In this document: positions 44,469 through 57,795 of the stretch, piece after piece | How the letters are laid out: each line of letters begins with the position of its first letter | Position numbering within the stretch: the stretch's first letter is position 1 | Origin: Podocnemis expansa | Taxonomy: Eukaryota; Chordata; Testudines; Podocnemididae | Direction: 5' to 3' | DNA length: 64,000 nucleotides | Assembly: GCA_007922195.1 (NCBI GenBank) | Contig: ML682067.1 | Coordinates: 6,468,466 to 6,532,465, forward strand | Notes under the pieces: generated by a model | Told to the model about the DNA's origin: nothing | The model's database searches: none | What the model saw: the letters and a program-made list of their open reading frames with translations, nothing else | Made by a program: the position numbers and the translations under genes

Positions 44469-45112
44469 ACAAGTTATCCTGTGGCACATAAAGATTAACA
44501 AATGTATTTATTGCATGAGATTTCATGGGAGAAAATCTGACTTTGTCAGATGCTTTGAATATGGGGGAAACTTACAAAATGGCAGCAAATATATGCAGGG
44601 AAGTACAAGTCATGGGAACAGGTCACACTGTAACAATAAATCAAAGCCATTGTAAAGATTCAGACACCGGGGAACAGCATATAGAGGAAGATGATGTCAA
44701 ATCACCTGTTGTAATGAGAGAAAAATCCAAAGTCCCTGTTAAGCCCTGAAGCAATGCAATCAAATTTGCAAACAAATTCATTATCAGCAGCTTCTCTCTG
44801 AAGCCTTCTCGTATTCATCTGTCTCATTACAACAGGTGATTTGACCTCATCTTCCTCTGTGTGGTGTTCCCCAGTGTTTGAATCTTTACAACTGCTTTGA
44901 TTTGCTGTTACAGCGTGACCTGTTCCCATGACTTGTACTTCCCTGCATATATTTGCTGCCATTTTGTAAGTTCCCCCACATTCAAAGCATCTGACAAAGT
45001 CAGATTTTCTCCCATGAAAGCTCAGGCAATATACAAATTTGTTAGTCTTTATGTGCCACAGGACTCCTTGTTCATTTTACTGAACTAGACTAACATGGCT
45101 GCCCCTTTGGAA
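44469..45112. mobile_element. foldback Penelope-like element with 13-bp target duplication
   Basis: The left arm (44469-44712) is tail plus 3' UTR in minus orientation. A spacer (44713-44820) carries the last about 38 codons of the GIY-YIG ORF on the minus strand (ending GFFSHYNR). The right arm (44820-45112) is the same tail and UTR inverted. The flanks share a perfect TTTATACAAATGA (44456-44468 and 45113-45125), so the whole inverted structure went in as one unit. The frame 44702-44962 (minus) runs from the right arm into the spacer and is not a gene. Confidence 0.85.
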
Positions 45113-45125
45113 TTTATACAAATGA

Positions 45126-48100
45126 GGAAATCATGGTATACCATGAGTGGAAGAGAGACTAAATTCAACAGATAAATTATTTGTTACAAATTAATACTCA
45201 GCATTCATTACAATCACATACCTATAATTAAATACAGATTCTCGAAGAAATTTTCAGTGTGAGCTGAACACAAATAGAAGCAAAAGCAAGTACCCTTACA
45301 CAAAGACTGAGCAAATTTAGAAGTACCCTTATCCCAAAGAACCAAACTTGAAATATTCATCAGAATGGAGAGAATAAACTCCTCTCTCCTAGAAGAGACC
45401 TTCAAACCAGAGCTGAGGGAATATCAATTTCTATAAAATTAATTGCATTAAGTCCCACATCTGGTCCTTTAACAGATTTATATAGTTTTACTGTGGATGA
45501 TATGATAATAGCAAAATATTATTGCTAATGTTATGAACACATTTAATAGTCTGGATATTTGCTAGAATTTGGAGCAAGGTCCATGTATTACAAATACTTA
45601 AATTCGTCAGAGGTTCTCTTTGGTTTGAAATCAAATAATAACTAATTGTGCATTAAGATTTCTTGATTAATTACAATTTTTATTGTCTCCCAATTAAAAT
45701 GGAAATAGGGAAGATGTTCTTTGCATACATTGTGCCATCAGTTTTGAATGAACTGCCTAAGTATCTTAAGGTGCTTGATGTAATGGAATGATTTTTAAAA
45801 GGGAACAAGGTAAATTGATTAGCATATGTATGTAATTGTGAAGCACTGAGTAAAACTGCTTGATGTTTAGTGCTAATAAAATAAGAGCTGAGTTGTAACT
45901 CACTCGCAGTGCTTCAGGAAAATATTGAAAATGTTCTAGGAAACCTCAATAGGATATAATAGTCTTAGCAAGCAAATTTTGATGACACCTTATGTTAGTT
46001 TTAAATAAGGATTCGATCATTATAAAATGAACATAGCTCTTTAATTGTATAGTAATTTAATATCAGTTAAGAAGGTATTTAATTGGTTTTCCTAGCTATA
46101 CATCTGTTGCTGCACATATTTAAATATACACACATCTCAATTTGTGATCAGTTTAGTTTGGATAACAAAGAAATGTGAATTTTGAGATTTAGAAGAACAA
46201 CATTTTAAAATCTCTTTCTGAGGTCTACAGTGATCAAATTATGGTCAGACAGAGGCATGAAAGGCCTAAATGTGAAACAGAGACCCAAACTCTGATGCAA
46301 GAAAAAAAAGTTTCCTACTTATCACAAAAGATACATGATTTTGGCAGTGGTAGTTTCATATTTATTCTTCCTGATATAAATGGCAAAGAAACCAAGCTTA
46401 GAACACAAATTTGGTGTTCTAACGTGTTATGAGAAGTGAACATGAATGTGTCAATTTTCACACAGGCACAAGTCCCTTCTCTGGTAACCAGCTGAAGTCC
46501 CAGGTTCAAAGGGAGAGTGGAACCCTCCCGTGAAAGCTGCAGAAGCCGTAGTTTAGGCTACATACTTAAATCTAATAAGGATGTCTACACTGAAAAATCA
46601 CTGTGTGTTCAAGCTGTATTACAAACACTCAAATTAGCTGCTACCATGTACTGACTATGACTAACTAGTCACTATAAACCAGGCAAATAGAGTTTAGTGT
46701 TATCATCTAAACCAGACCTTAAATTCATTTTCATCCTTTAAAGAAGACAATTTTTATCATCTTTTATGGATGTGTTTCTTTAAATTATTGACCTTTCCCC
46801 CCCTCTCATTTACTTATTGACTGGGATCAGGGACCTGAATATGCAGTAGAAATGCACAATGATGTGAAGAAAAATGAGTTTGTGGCTCAAAGAGCAAGCT
46901 GCTAAGCAGCTTCATCAAAAAATATTATCAATGAGCCTCTAAGACCCAGCTGGTAAGGAGAAAGGGAGAGAAAACAAGAAGATATTTCATCTTAAATTAT
47001 TGCTCTTTGTAGAAGAGTTAATGGAGTTGAGGGAAAATAAATATAGAAAAATATTTTGAATTTTTTTGTAATTTTGTTTGCACTCTTTTAGCAGCTCTAG
47101 TTTTTATTAAGCCAGCATTGTTTGATTTCATTTGCAGCTGGCATTTATTTGATCACTGTATACACATTTTTTTTAGGTGCACCACAACCAAACAGACCCA
47201 CCCCTAGAAATGCAAGCTCACCAGTATGACTCCAGGAATCATTTCCTGTATGAACATGTATTTAACATTAGAATTAATGAGCATGATGGAAACAATAGGA
47301 AGTATTTTAAAAAAATCCTGGAAGATTAATTTACTAGTAATTATCAGTTTTATTTTATTAAACTCCATACTATAGGCAGAAGAGTGCAGAGAGAGAGACA
47401 GTGAGAGAAATAATAGCTCCCAAAATACACAGAGGTTGAGAAGAGTCACAGTCACTTGGATAATTGATGCTGTTAATATTTATGGTAAGGATTCTGCATT
47501 CTGTTCCCCTGGAAACTTTGAAAACTAAAACTAATCTGCAGCATTTTGGTGCATCACTACCAGTGCATTCAGTTAAAAAATAATAATTTCCTCTGTTGTG
47601 CTGCCTGGCTGGATGCCTAAATAAAAAAAACCCTTGTCTCTCTTCTCCCCTTACATACCTAAACAAACCAAGTCTAAAGATAAGGGTGACCACAGAAAAG
47701 GGATATAATTTCAAAATGCAGGTAGTGTGGAGTTGGGTGGGGTCAGCAAGGAATTGCAGTTATGTATAATAAAGACTTAGAAATTGAACCCAAAATATTT
47801 TTCAGTTTCCAGTTATCTTTCTTTCAAACATGATACAACTGAATTAAAAATGAAAGCAAGATGTGTTTGCAGAACTACATTTTTTAACCATTTCTATAAA
47901 CAGGGCTGATTCAGACAACACTGTCCCATGTCCTTTTCCTCTACCTGACCTGCCTTTTGAAGATTTGGACCCTTTTTTAGCACAAAGATTTGCCCTTAAT
48001 TTCTTAGATGCTAAGCATTTGCAGCTTGTTTTGAAATTATGGGAACTGTGGATGTGTGGCACATCCAAATGAAAAAACAAAATATGTCTGATTATACTTC

Positions 48101-49715
48101 AGGAGGTCAAGTTTAAATCCATATCTACAGGTCTCAAGAAAAGGACTTTACCTCTTCTGTTAGAAGCAGTTCTCTGTTTCCGCTTAGTTACAGGAATATC
48201 AGAAAGCACAACAGGATCTGACAGCACTTTCAACACAGACCCCTCTTTCTCCATTGCAAGGATGTTTAGTAAACAGTCCTCTATCCATTGTTTGCTTAAG
48301 GACTATGCAAGTTCATTTCTAAACCTATGGAAAAATATTTTGAATTTGATCATAATTTTGTTTTCAGTCTTTGAGTAGCTCTAGGTTTTACGGAGGACAG
48401 CACTTCCTGATTTGGTTTGGAGCTCTGTATATATTTAATCACTATTGTTCTGTGTTTTCATATCTTTTCTGTAAGTGCTGCATATGGCACTGACATTGCC
48501 TTCATTTATTTCACTTTTCTGTTGGTATATAAAAATTAGCCAAAAGAAAACCTATTGGAAGAACAGGATCTAAACCAATAAACTGAACGCAATATAGAGT
48601 GGGTAGTTTTCCTTAGAGTAACATCTCTTGTTTTACTTGGGAGATGGTGAATAAAGGGGAGGTACCGTATACTAATAAATTAGAACCATGTTGTTTCAGG
48701 AAAGATAAAATAGAGAGAATATGTTTGAACAATGCATATCAATAGAAAAATTCTTGAATTCATATTACATAGGTTCATTTACATGCTATTTTAGTGAAAA
48801 AAATAAACTCATTTTTGTGCCAAAAATACCAGTCACCCCATTTCCTTAACACATCCTAAATAAAGAGATCAGATCCAGTCATCTGAAAGGGATTTAGCTC
48901 CAGCAGACTTTCTTGGGAGTCCCGTGTATAATTCTAGCCACATATGATGGAATTTAAGATGACCAAACTTTAGCAGTGACCTTTAATTTAAACGTGCATA
49001 TCATATTCATGCTGTTGTAGTCCCCAGTATCTTTCTTGGCTAACTAAGTATCAGTATTTCCATGTCTGAATAAATGAAAAAACAAAACAAAACATGTCTC
49101 TTTGTGTTCTTGTCATCTGAAGTATTACTGTACTTTAATTGCTGATCTGTAAGAAATGGGATTTTGTCATATTACAAGAACAGCAGCTACATATTGGAGA
49201 TACAGGACAGAGAAAACAACATAACTGGAAAGTGTCATAACTCATTCATCTTCTTTAATACTCACCATGGTGCTAGCTGAAATTTCCTTTTAGTGGTCAA
49301 TACATTTTCAATTTACTTTTTTTTTTCTTCCTTGTATTTCTGCACCCATTTGCTTTTGATGTTCAGGAGAGTCCTGCAAAGCACTCTCCTAATGACTCAT
49401 TAATGTAAGCTAAATATAATTAAAAAAAAAAAACTTATTCTAGAAGTTAAAAAGAATGAGGGGTGAAATCTCACACTTCCTCATGAAGCAGGTGGCAAAA
49501 TTCCCACTTACATCAGTGGTGCCAGGAATTCACCCAAGGTCTTTTCTCTACTAGAATAATTAAAGTCTTGATTGGATTGTACACAATGCTTGGATATTAG
49601 CTTGAGAGGTGAAAATCAGTAAATAGGTGGCTTAGTAGGAAACTATCCAAGACAGAAAGATATAGACTAAGTGATGAAATCATTTTGAAAAATTACTCAA
49701 TTTACAAACCTTAAG
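45126..49715. other. 4.6 kb mostly without recognised elements
   Basis: About 46575-46725 starts AAGGATGTCTACACTG and ends near TCTAAACCAGACC, possibly a decayed MITE of the TGTCTACAC type. Other frames (47204-47714, 47844-48080) show no motif. Confidence 0.4.
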
Positions 49716-49719
49716 GGGT

Positions 49720-50095
49720 CCAGTGTAAGTCATCCCTGAACTAGAGCCTAATTAAGCCACAGGCTCAGATGAGTCAGTCCTCTGCTAGGCTTCAGCCAAT
49801 CCTTTCACCAGAAATGGTCTGGTGATTCTTAGGGCAGGTATATAAGCCTCACAGGAGGCAAAGCATTTCAGTTTGCTCAGTGTCACTTCTCTACCTGACA
49901 GGGACAATGGACTACCCAAACCTCATTCTTCTCTAGCCTTACCCCAGCCTTCCTTTAGCCTGGTTCTCACTCTCGCCTCACTGCAACCCAGCTGTAAACT
50001 CATGATTCTGACTCAGACCCCTGGCTCTGACCACTAGGTGCGACTTCCACTGTTCTAGCCACTAGACCCAACCACCCCCTTCACGGTGTCAGACT
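49720..50095 (+). mobile_element. possible solo LTR
   Basis: A TATA-like GGTATATAAGCC (about 49837), followed by C/T-rich sequence with repeated CTGACC/CTGGCTCTGACC phrases up to CACGGTGTCAGACTCC (about 50083), resembles a turtle retroelement LTR. There is no partner LTR and the ends are not sharp. Confidence 0.35.
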
Positions 50096-50280
50096 CCAAC
50101 CCCCAGGAAATGGATGCTCACTCATTCAGTGAGCAGTCACTTTCAAAAATGGTTTTTCATAGGTGAGTATTATGATGAAAATATAAATACAATATATAAA
50201 TAAGCAGTCTGCAAACTCTCTATAGAGACAGAGAGAATTTGCAGGCTTTAATGAACACTAAATATGCATTAAATATGCAG

Positions 50281-50555
50281 TAGTGACAGAGAACTGAACA
50301 AGGAGCAATGGTTTCAAGTTTCAGTTGGAGCGGTTGAGGTTAGATATTAGGAAAAAAGTTTCTCACTAGGAGGGTGGTGAAGGATTGGAATGAGTTACCT
50401 AGGGAGGTGGTGGACTCTCCATCTTTGGAAACTTTTAAGGCTCACTTGGACAAAACCCTGGCTGGGATGATTTAGTGGGAGTGGTCCTGCTTTTAGCAGG
50501 AGGTTGAACTAGATGACCTCATGAGGTCCCTTCCAACTGTATGATTCTATGATTT
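50281..50555 (+). mobile_element. CR1 LINE 3' end
   Basis: A well-preserved CR1 tail: GAGGTTAGATATTAGGAAAA, CTAGGGAGGTGGTGGACTCT, GGTTGAACTAGATGACCTCA, ending CCAACTGTATGATTCTATGA. Confidence 0.93.
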
Positions 50556-50639
50556 TGGAAAAAGGAAAGGAATAAATAAAGAATGGGGCAAAAATGCAAT
50601 GAAGAACAAAAAGTAACCAATTTCCTTTCCATTTATGTA

Positions 50640-50740
50640 TGTATTTCTATATTATACATATATGAAATTATGTATGTAGGTGTTATGTATATTATTACAT
50701 ATCTATATTTATAATATAGATATATAGATATATAATCATG
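50640..50740. repeat. (TA)-rich simple sequence
   Basis: Alternating TATA/TATG-rich sequence, including a TATAGATATATAGATATATA stretch. Confidence 0.85.
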
Positions 50741-51340
50741 CTATTAAACAGCCACAATTTAAATCAAATAACATATAACAAATAAGCATGAGTTACCAAA
50801 GCTCTTAACTGGAGCAGTTTTTGACAGACAGTTTAAATAATGTCTGAACTTCAGAAGGACTTTCCAGTTCTGGACCAAAGTAGAAACTGTCTCTTCTGAC
50901 AAGTTTGTAGTAAATTAGAATGTGGAAAACATCACCCAAAAACTAGAGTGACATAACTGGTAGGACTGTAGGATTTGCTATATTGAATCAGAATAATATT
51001 GCATCTTAATTATAGATATCCTGCCTGTGGCCATATCCTGTTATGGTGATTCAGTGTAGAAATTTATAAAATCTTTTGAATGAAATAAAGTTGCCTAGTT
51101 TGTTTTTGAATTTTCAAATGCTTACAAAACTGGAGCAGTTTCAAACCAGAATTCAGTAGAATTGTATGAAAGTAGTCTTGGTATTAAAGTTGCAGTAGAT
51201 GTGTGGCTTTTTGTGTAAGCTGAGCATGCCTTCCCCAGGGTTGGGCCTCTCTCAGGTTTCAACACCCTGTCATTTTTGCAATGTTGGCTAATGATTTAAT
51301 CTGTATCTTTCTGTCTCTTTGTTTAGCAATGAGTTCCTTG
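50741..51340. other. no gene seen
   Basis: AT-rich with no recognised element. Confidence 0.4.
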
Positions 51341-51354
51341 ATTAGTCGAGATCT

Positions 51355-51646
51355 AAAGGGGCAGCCATGTTAGTCTCATTCAGTAAAACAAACAAGGAGT
51401 CCTGAGGCAGTTAAAGACTAACAAATATATTTATTGCATGAGCTTTTGTGGGAGAAGATCCCACTTCATCAGATTCTTTGAAGATGGGGGAACTTACAGA
51501 ATCTAAGATGGGGGATATAACTACATTCTGTAAGTTCCCCCATCTTCAAAACATCTGACGAAGTGGGATCTTCTTCCATGAAAGCTCTGGCAATAAATAT
51601 ATTTGCTAGTCTTTAAGTGCTACAGAACTCCTTGTTTCTTTTTTTA
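51355..51646. mobile_element. foldback Penelope-like tail pair with near-perfect arms
   Basis: The left arm (51355-51500, minus tail) and right arm (51520-51646, plus tail) are inverted copies around a short spacer (AATCTAAGATGGGGGATATA area). The centre pairs GATGGGGGAACTTACAGAAT with ATTCTGTAAGTTCCCCCATC. The flanks share ATTAGTCGAGATCT (51341-51354) and ATTACTCGAGTCT (51647-51659), an imperfect target duplication. Confidence 0.85.
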
Positions 51647-52016
51647 ATTACTCGAGTCTCTCTTATGTGGTCAGGAAAGTTAGCATGCATCATTTTGATG
51701 CAGAGAGCAGATATATGTCACGTATTCTTTCTTCACGCAACAGGAAAACAATAGGTTCAGCTTTGGGGTTTCCCTAGCAATTGTTTCAGAGAGTAGTGGG
51801 CCTATCTCTGCCTTCTGTCCATGTAAGTAGCAGGAAGTGACTGTATGCTGCTTCCTGCTGAAGGAAGACACTATGAGAGGACACAATGTTCAAGCAAAAG
51901 CCTGGTACAGATCCTGTTGATTAGTGGGGAATTGTATGGGAACAGAAATCTTTATGAATGGGTGGGGTCCTCCGTAGAATTGATGGTGCAATGCTGAAGA
52001 ACATGGACAGGTTCTT

Positions 52017-52297
52017 GCCAAATTCCAAAGGGGCAGTTTTCTTAGTCTAGTAAAGCAAAAAAAGCAAGGAATCTTTTGGCACTTAAAGACTAACAGATTT
52101 ATTTATCGCATGAGCTTTCATGGGAGAAAATCCCACTTTGTCAGAACCTTTGAAGAGGGGGAACTTACTGTAAGTAAATAACTAACCGCAAGTTCCTCCT
52201 CTTCAAAGCATCTGATGAAGTGGGATTTTCTCTCATGAAAGCTCATGCGATAAATAAATCTGTTAGTCTGTAAGTGTCAAAAGACTTCTTGCTTTTT
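52017..52297. mobile_element. foldback Penelope-like tail pair with imperfect target duplication
   Basis: Left arm 52017-52168 and right arm 52190-52297 are inverted tails. The centre has GAGGGGGAACTTAC and GCAAGTTCCTCCTCTTC. The flanks share ATGGACAGGTTCTT (52003-52016) and ATGGACTGGTTCAT (52298-52311), 12 of 14 matching. Confidence 0.85.
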
Positions 52298-52311
52298 ATG
52301 GACTGGTTCAT

Positions 52312-54606
52312 ACTTCTCTGTTATTTCCAAGCCAAAATGTCACATAAGGATTGTTCCTTGTGTGGCACAGATATCGTGGCAGGTACTAATGGGCATTAGG
52401 CAGAGCTGGCCAGAAGAACAACAATTCCGTTTCATAAAATATTTTGAGCTTTTGAAATTTGCTTGTATTCTGAATCCAAATGAAAATGAGATTTTCTTCT
52501 TTTTTTAAATAAAAGAGAGTGCATTCCACTTTAGAATAACCAATATCCCAACAGTTATTGAACTCATCTGATATTGGAGAGATCCAGCTCCAAGTCCCTG
52601 CACTTTCTGATTCAAAGCAGGGACTCAAACCAGAGCCTCTCTTACCCTATGTAAGTAACATACCCACTGGGCTGTTGACTATTTTGTGATGACGTGTTCT
52701 CTTTCCACAGATTCCATCATGGATCCTTCTGGAAACAAGTATTGTTGAATCAGATACATTTTCTCAAAAAGTTTCAGTTTTGATGGATTGGCATTTTCCA
52801 ATAGGAAGACTTTTGTCATTCCTGACCCATCCTACCATTAGGAAAAAAACATGCCATTAATTTTGGTATAGTAGCCTTCATTTGATCTTACCACTCCCAA
52901 CTGCTATCTCATGTTAGATAAGCAGCATTTTGGATGTTGTACATAAGTATTTTGTGAAATGCTTACCTCAACTAAATTATCATTCATTTATTGTGCAAGA
53001 GGGCATAGAGGCCCTGACTGAGATGAAAGGCCCTCTTTGCTAGGGTTTAGATGCACAGGGCAAGAGATTTCCTGCCCTGAAGAAGTGGTTGTAATCCATA
53101 TAGTGAGAGAGGGGCTCAGCAGAGAAATGGAGTCACAAAATAACCAACCCACAATCACACAGCAAGATCAAACTCTGTCTCCCACTTCAGTGCCTTAACT
53201 ACTGGACCATGCTGCCTCTTCTAGTACTGAATAAATCCGAAGTGGACCATTTCAAGTAATCTTATCTGAGAAATTTGAAAGAGAAAGGGTTGAAGTCATC
53301 CAGTATTTTTAAAAAATGTATCTTACAAAAGGTTGAATGACACTCAACTTCTGTAATATGTCTTCATTTATCATTTTAACTGAAAGGAAACACAAGAGCT
53401 TTTGATTCTGTTTCATGCTATTGCAAAATTCTCTTGTGTCCTTTCCCTGTTCAGCAGCACCTTCCCATCTGCTTTTAGATGTCACAGACAAGGACTTCTT
53501 TGCCAATGAAATGATTAAATGATGTGCAGCCTGTCCTCACCACTGAAGGTGATAATTAGACAGAGAACAACATTTTAGGAGTAAGTATGTTCCCATGGAA
53601 CAGGCCTCAGAATAAAAACATCAGATGTGTGATGCTCTCAGTAGCACTGGGCTTCTTCATTACTGCCCCATCACTCTTCTGAAATTGATCCCATTTCATT
53701 CACTTTAATGAAGTCTAACAAAAGAAGTCATTGAGGAATTTCAATGTCCTCTCTCTCAATAGTTGACTTACTCCAGAGCATCAAAACTACCAGCTTCAGG
53801 CACCTCCGTGGTTAGCATTTTTTCTCAACTTTCATTTAACAAACTTTGAAAACTAGAGAAGGTTCACCAGTAAAAACAGTAGAAGCTGCTTGGAACAGGG
53901 ACCATCTTCTTGTTCTGTGTTAATACAGCACCTACCACAATGCAGTTTGAGCCCATGCCTAGGAGCTGTAGTGAGTATGCTAATATAAATAAATAATAAA
54001 ATAATAAATTCTTTGTTTTACTTTTAGTAAAAAGGTTTTGAAAGTGAAGTAGCTTTAAACAAAGCAAACCATAAAAAAAAATCTGTACCTTTCAACAAGC
54101 TATGCCTCTATGCCTATGATCAACAAACTCAAGAATGATGGATATAAATCCTTTATATTGTTTTTACAGAATAAACGTCAGGCCCACAGTTTTGTCACTG
54201 TATCCCCCTGTTCCTAGAACAGAACTTTATGTTTTGTCTGGGGAAGTTCAAGGAGCGTATAAGCTCTGTTGTTTGGCATTTTAAAGCAAAAATATGTTGC
54301 TCTGAGATGATGCATGTCACTATTGCTGGTTTGTGAACCAGTGTAGGAAGAAAAAAAAACAGTTTAAACATTACACACAAAATGAACCAAATTCAATAAT
54401 TTACAAAAATAAAGAGTTGCCAAGCATATATCTTAAGTCAAAGAGATCCGGATAAGACCAACAACCTGGAAAACAAGAGCCTGTTTTTGTCAAATAACCT
54501 ATTTTTGCTGACATTTCCCCCTGATGGTGTCAACTGGCCACTTCTCACAACTGGAAATTGAATCGATCTGCATGGATCAACTGATTTAAGATACCCATTT
54601 GTCAAA
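52312..54606. other. AT-rich sequence, no feature seen
   Basis: No coding or element signal. Short frames (53309-53506, 53864-54067) are unsupported. Confidence 0.45.
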
Positions 54607-54614
54607 GTTATAAC

Positions 54615-54892
54615 TAAAGCCCTGTGCAGATACAAATAAGTGGATCCATATCCAACATGCATCCGCAAGAGATGGTCCGTGGATATCCGTGTTGTATCCG
54701 TGGATTCAGATATAATGCAGATATCCGTGGATATCCACATATTTGCAGGGCTCTAGCTCTGTGCAGCTAAAAATATTTGGACCCGTATCCGATCTGCATC
54801 CACAAGAAATGGTCCGCGGATATCTGTGTTGTATCCGCGGATGCGGATATAAGGTGGATATCTGTGGATATCCATTGATTTGTAGGGCTCTA
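54615..54892. mobile_element. dimeric hAT-type MITE with perfect 8-bp target duplication
   Basis: Two head-to-tail monomers (54615-54755, 54754-54892) each start TA.AGC.CTGTGCAG-like and end GCAGGGCTCTA or GTAGGGCTCTA. Each contains GATATCCG.GGATATCC palindromes. The dimer is bounded by GTTATAAC on both sides (54607-54614 and 54893-54900). There is no duplication between the monomers, so the dimer moved or formed as one unit. Frames on both strands (54438-54970) are shadows. Confidence 0.85.
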
Positions 54893-54900
54893 GTTATAAC

Positions 54901-57505
54901 CAAGTTCATAGATATGTTTTATGTATTTATGAATGGTATAACTGAAATGAGCAAATCAACAACTGATTAATCTATTTGCAAGTGCCCTAATGACATTCAT
55001 AATCTTACCACCATGTCCTCAACTCATGCTAAAAACACCATCTTTCAAATAGCATTTCCAGGTGTGTTAAGTACTGGAAAAGCAGTATACTGTATATAAT
55101 GTTTTAACTCAATTACTAGGCTTCTCCTATTTTGGGAACCTCAAGAATATGGTAATGCCTAAGTGCTTAAAAGTTTGAGTGCACTAAAATCTTTGTAAGA
55201 AATCTCTATTAGAAAGAACTGAAGTTTAGATATTATTTGTGTTCTGTCTACAGCATCCCTAGTTCTCATGCTTTGTCTTATTTGCAAGAGAGAGTTATCT
55301 GATTTACCTCAAAGAACATTGTTAAGATTGTTAATGGCTCTGACTCAAAAGGTTTATCATAGAACAAAAGCAGCATTTCTTGAACTTGGAAGCATTTTAG
55401 AGATATCCATTAACAAGTCAGTTATGATGGAACAACAGCAAATGTTGTGCAGCCAAAAATAGTAAATTTTACCAGTTTACTCTCAACAGACCATGAAATA
55501 TCCAGCACAGGCTAAGGCCTATTGATATCCAAACATACCTTATCCAGTTACGGGTATATCAGGTATCCTAAGCCACCAAATTTTTTCCCAGTACTAACAG
55601 CATTGTTTCAAAGCAACAAAGCTTTATGGAGTGATTTTCAAAGCTGGCCTTATTGCCACAATGGCAGCGGGCATGGCCACATGGTACTATATAGTCTAAC
55701 TAAAACATGCTCACCCTGAGCTCTGGCATTACAGCACAGAATGTTAATGTGATTTCTTTATTAGTTATGCTGCTTTAATCACAGTGGAATATTAATAATA
55801 GTGAAACAATTATTATGCACATATGCAGTGATTTTCAGTCATTGATCAAAGGCACATAAATGGTATTTTTACTTTATACATGAAGCAACTGAAGTAAGGG
55901 GAGCTTCAGTGAGCCCAAGATCATTTTGAAAGTAAACTACAGAGCCAGGTAAGAAATGAGCACCTCCTGATTCCACTGGGCAATGCCTCCTTCCTTATGA
56001 AAGATTACAAAATCATTTCAGTAAAATCCAGTGGTTTGTTATGTAGCAGATAAAAAAGGGATCAGAAAAAACTTGACAGTTCTAAAAAGTTCCCTGATAT
56101 TTAAATCTACTATGAATAACCCATAAACCAGATAGATGCTTTATAAAAAGATTTGATGGAGGTGCTCTTAGTTTTTAACTTATTTTGTATGTTAAACAGT
56201 TGAGACTATATGAGGCTAGAGTTTAGCCTAACAAATCTGGGGGTTATGAATAGATAGATTGACTGGTCTGAAGGATTTGCAAAGCCTAATGATCTTTCAC
56301 TGATGTCTGATTACATATCTGCCATATAAGGAAAAGTAATACAAGAACAACATTGCTTAGAGTAAATCAGAGCCATCCATTAAGCATCTGCCTCATAAAA
56401 TATTTATGAACAGCGGTGCTGCCTTGAGATCTTGAAGTCTGCCCTCTCCCACTGTTATTTGATAAGAGGCACTGCAGCATTTCAGTGTTATCTCTAAGGA
56501 TCAGCTTGTGATAGTGGTATTTGCACAAATACAATTTAAACAGCTACACATCATTTTACACCAGGAATCTGCCACAGGACTGATATATGACAAAGCAAAG
56601 GCTTTTCTGAGTGACTGTTGATAAATAGTTTAGAAGTATGCTAAACAGAGTCACTAGACACTGATATTGCTGAATATTTGCACTCAAGCCTATAAATCTG
56701 TGAAACATTTTTATATATATTTTAATTTCTCACCCATGTTTTTTTTCCATAAATTAATACCAGCTATAGTTCAGAGCCTTAATACTTTGGCTTGAAAAAA
56801 ATCATTTATAACAAGAGATAGTTAGTCAACACACACACCCAATTAACAGAGTCTGGTTAAATGCACTGTATGTGCCAGATTCAGATTTCAGTTATACCAC
56901 CATAAATAAGTAACTAAGAGCAACATCTAGCCTGAAGTTTCTGATGTTAATGGGCACTTAATCTGTGACTACATGTGCAGCTTACTTCATCTAAAACTGA
57001 GACGACGCGTTTTGGACATTTAAAGGACATGAATCTAAACCAAGCAGTGAGATGTTTGATATGGGACAGTAGAGATTTAGAGGAAAGGTATCCGAGTCTG
57101 AAGACACAGCACTAAAAATAAGCCAAGCAGTGAGTTAGACTCCCCAGTAACATTAGCAACTGAGAGGTGACAAAATGCTTCAATTCTAACATTTTTTTAA
57201 CCAAGGATTTCAAAATATTTTCAAATATTAATGAAGTCTCTGAAAAATCAGTCTCTGATTTTCACTTATCCAAGTAGGGGGTACAATCCATTCTGTCACC
57301 ACTGAATGATAGAATTTCCATTATTTATGGCATCCATTAGCAATTCAAACTCTCACACTGAATCTTCTAGAAGGCCTAACCGTGGAAGAATTAGAATGAG
57401 CCTGACTAGCCACTTCATAAAATGATTCAATTTTGACTGATGGGACTCCTGTGGGACTTTAACAATATTCTGCAGAAGACGTGATAGCATATATAAACCC
57501 TACTG
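54901..57505. other. AT-rich sequence, no feature seen
   Basis: No element or coding stretch recognised. Confidence 0.45.
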
Positions 57506-57506
57506 A

Positions 57507-57795
57507 GGGTAAGTCTATACTAAGGATGGCAAAATCTCCACCATCAGTGTAATCACCCAGGTGCAATTGAGTGGTCTGTGTAGACCCGCTCATTTGCTCC
57601 AGAAATCACCATATCAACTCCAGTCCAAGAACTGGAGTTGCTGTAAACCAATCGGAAGGCATTTCTGGTTGGCTTACCTTAATGTGTAGTGAGGGATTAG
57701 TAAGTTACCGGGAGGTACACAAGGTATTTTATATACCTTGTGTCTCTCCTGTCTACTGCTGCCAAAAAGTACAGCAAGTATAGACTAAGGCTGAC
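57507..57795. mobile_element. MITE with AGTCTATACT inverted termini
   Basis: The left end GGGTAAGTCTATACTAAGG (about 57507) and the right end AAGTATAGACTAAGGC (about 57778-57793) are inverted copies. The interior has an imperfect palindrome (CAACTCCAG...CTGGAGTTG at about 57615-57640). It is non-coding. Confidence 0.65.

Noticed and set aside
44254..44655. 133-codon + strand frame
   Set aside because: It runs through flanking sequence and the antisense Penelope tail; not coding.
47370..48080. Possible host exons (frames 47370-47714, 47844-48080)
   Set aside because: There is no domain, no convincing splice context and no frame continuity between them.
54438..54970. Isoleucine/aspartate-repeat peptides on both strands
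   Set aside because: They are translations of the GATATCC palindromes of the dimeric MITE.
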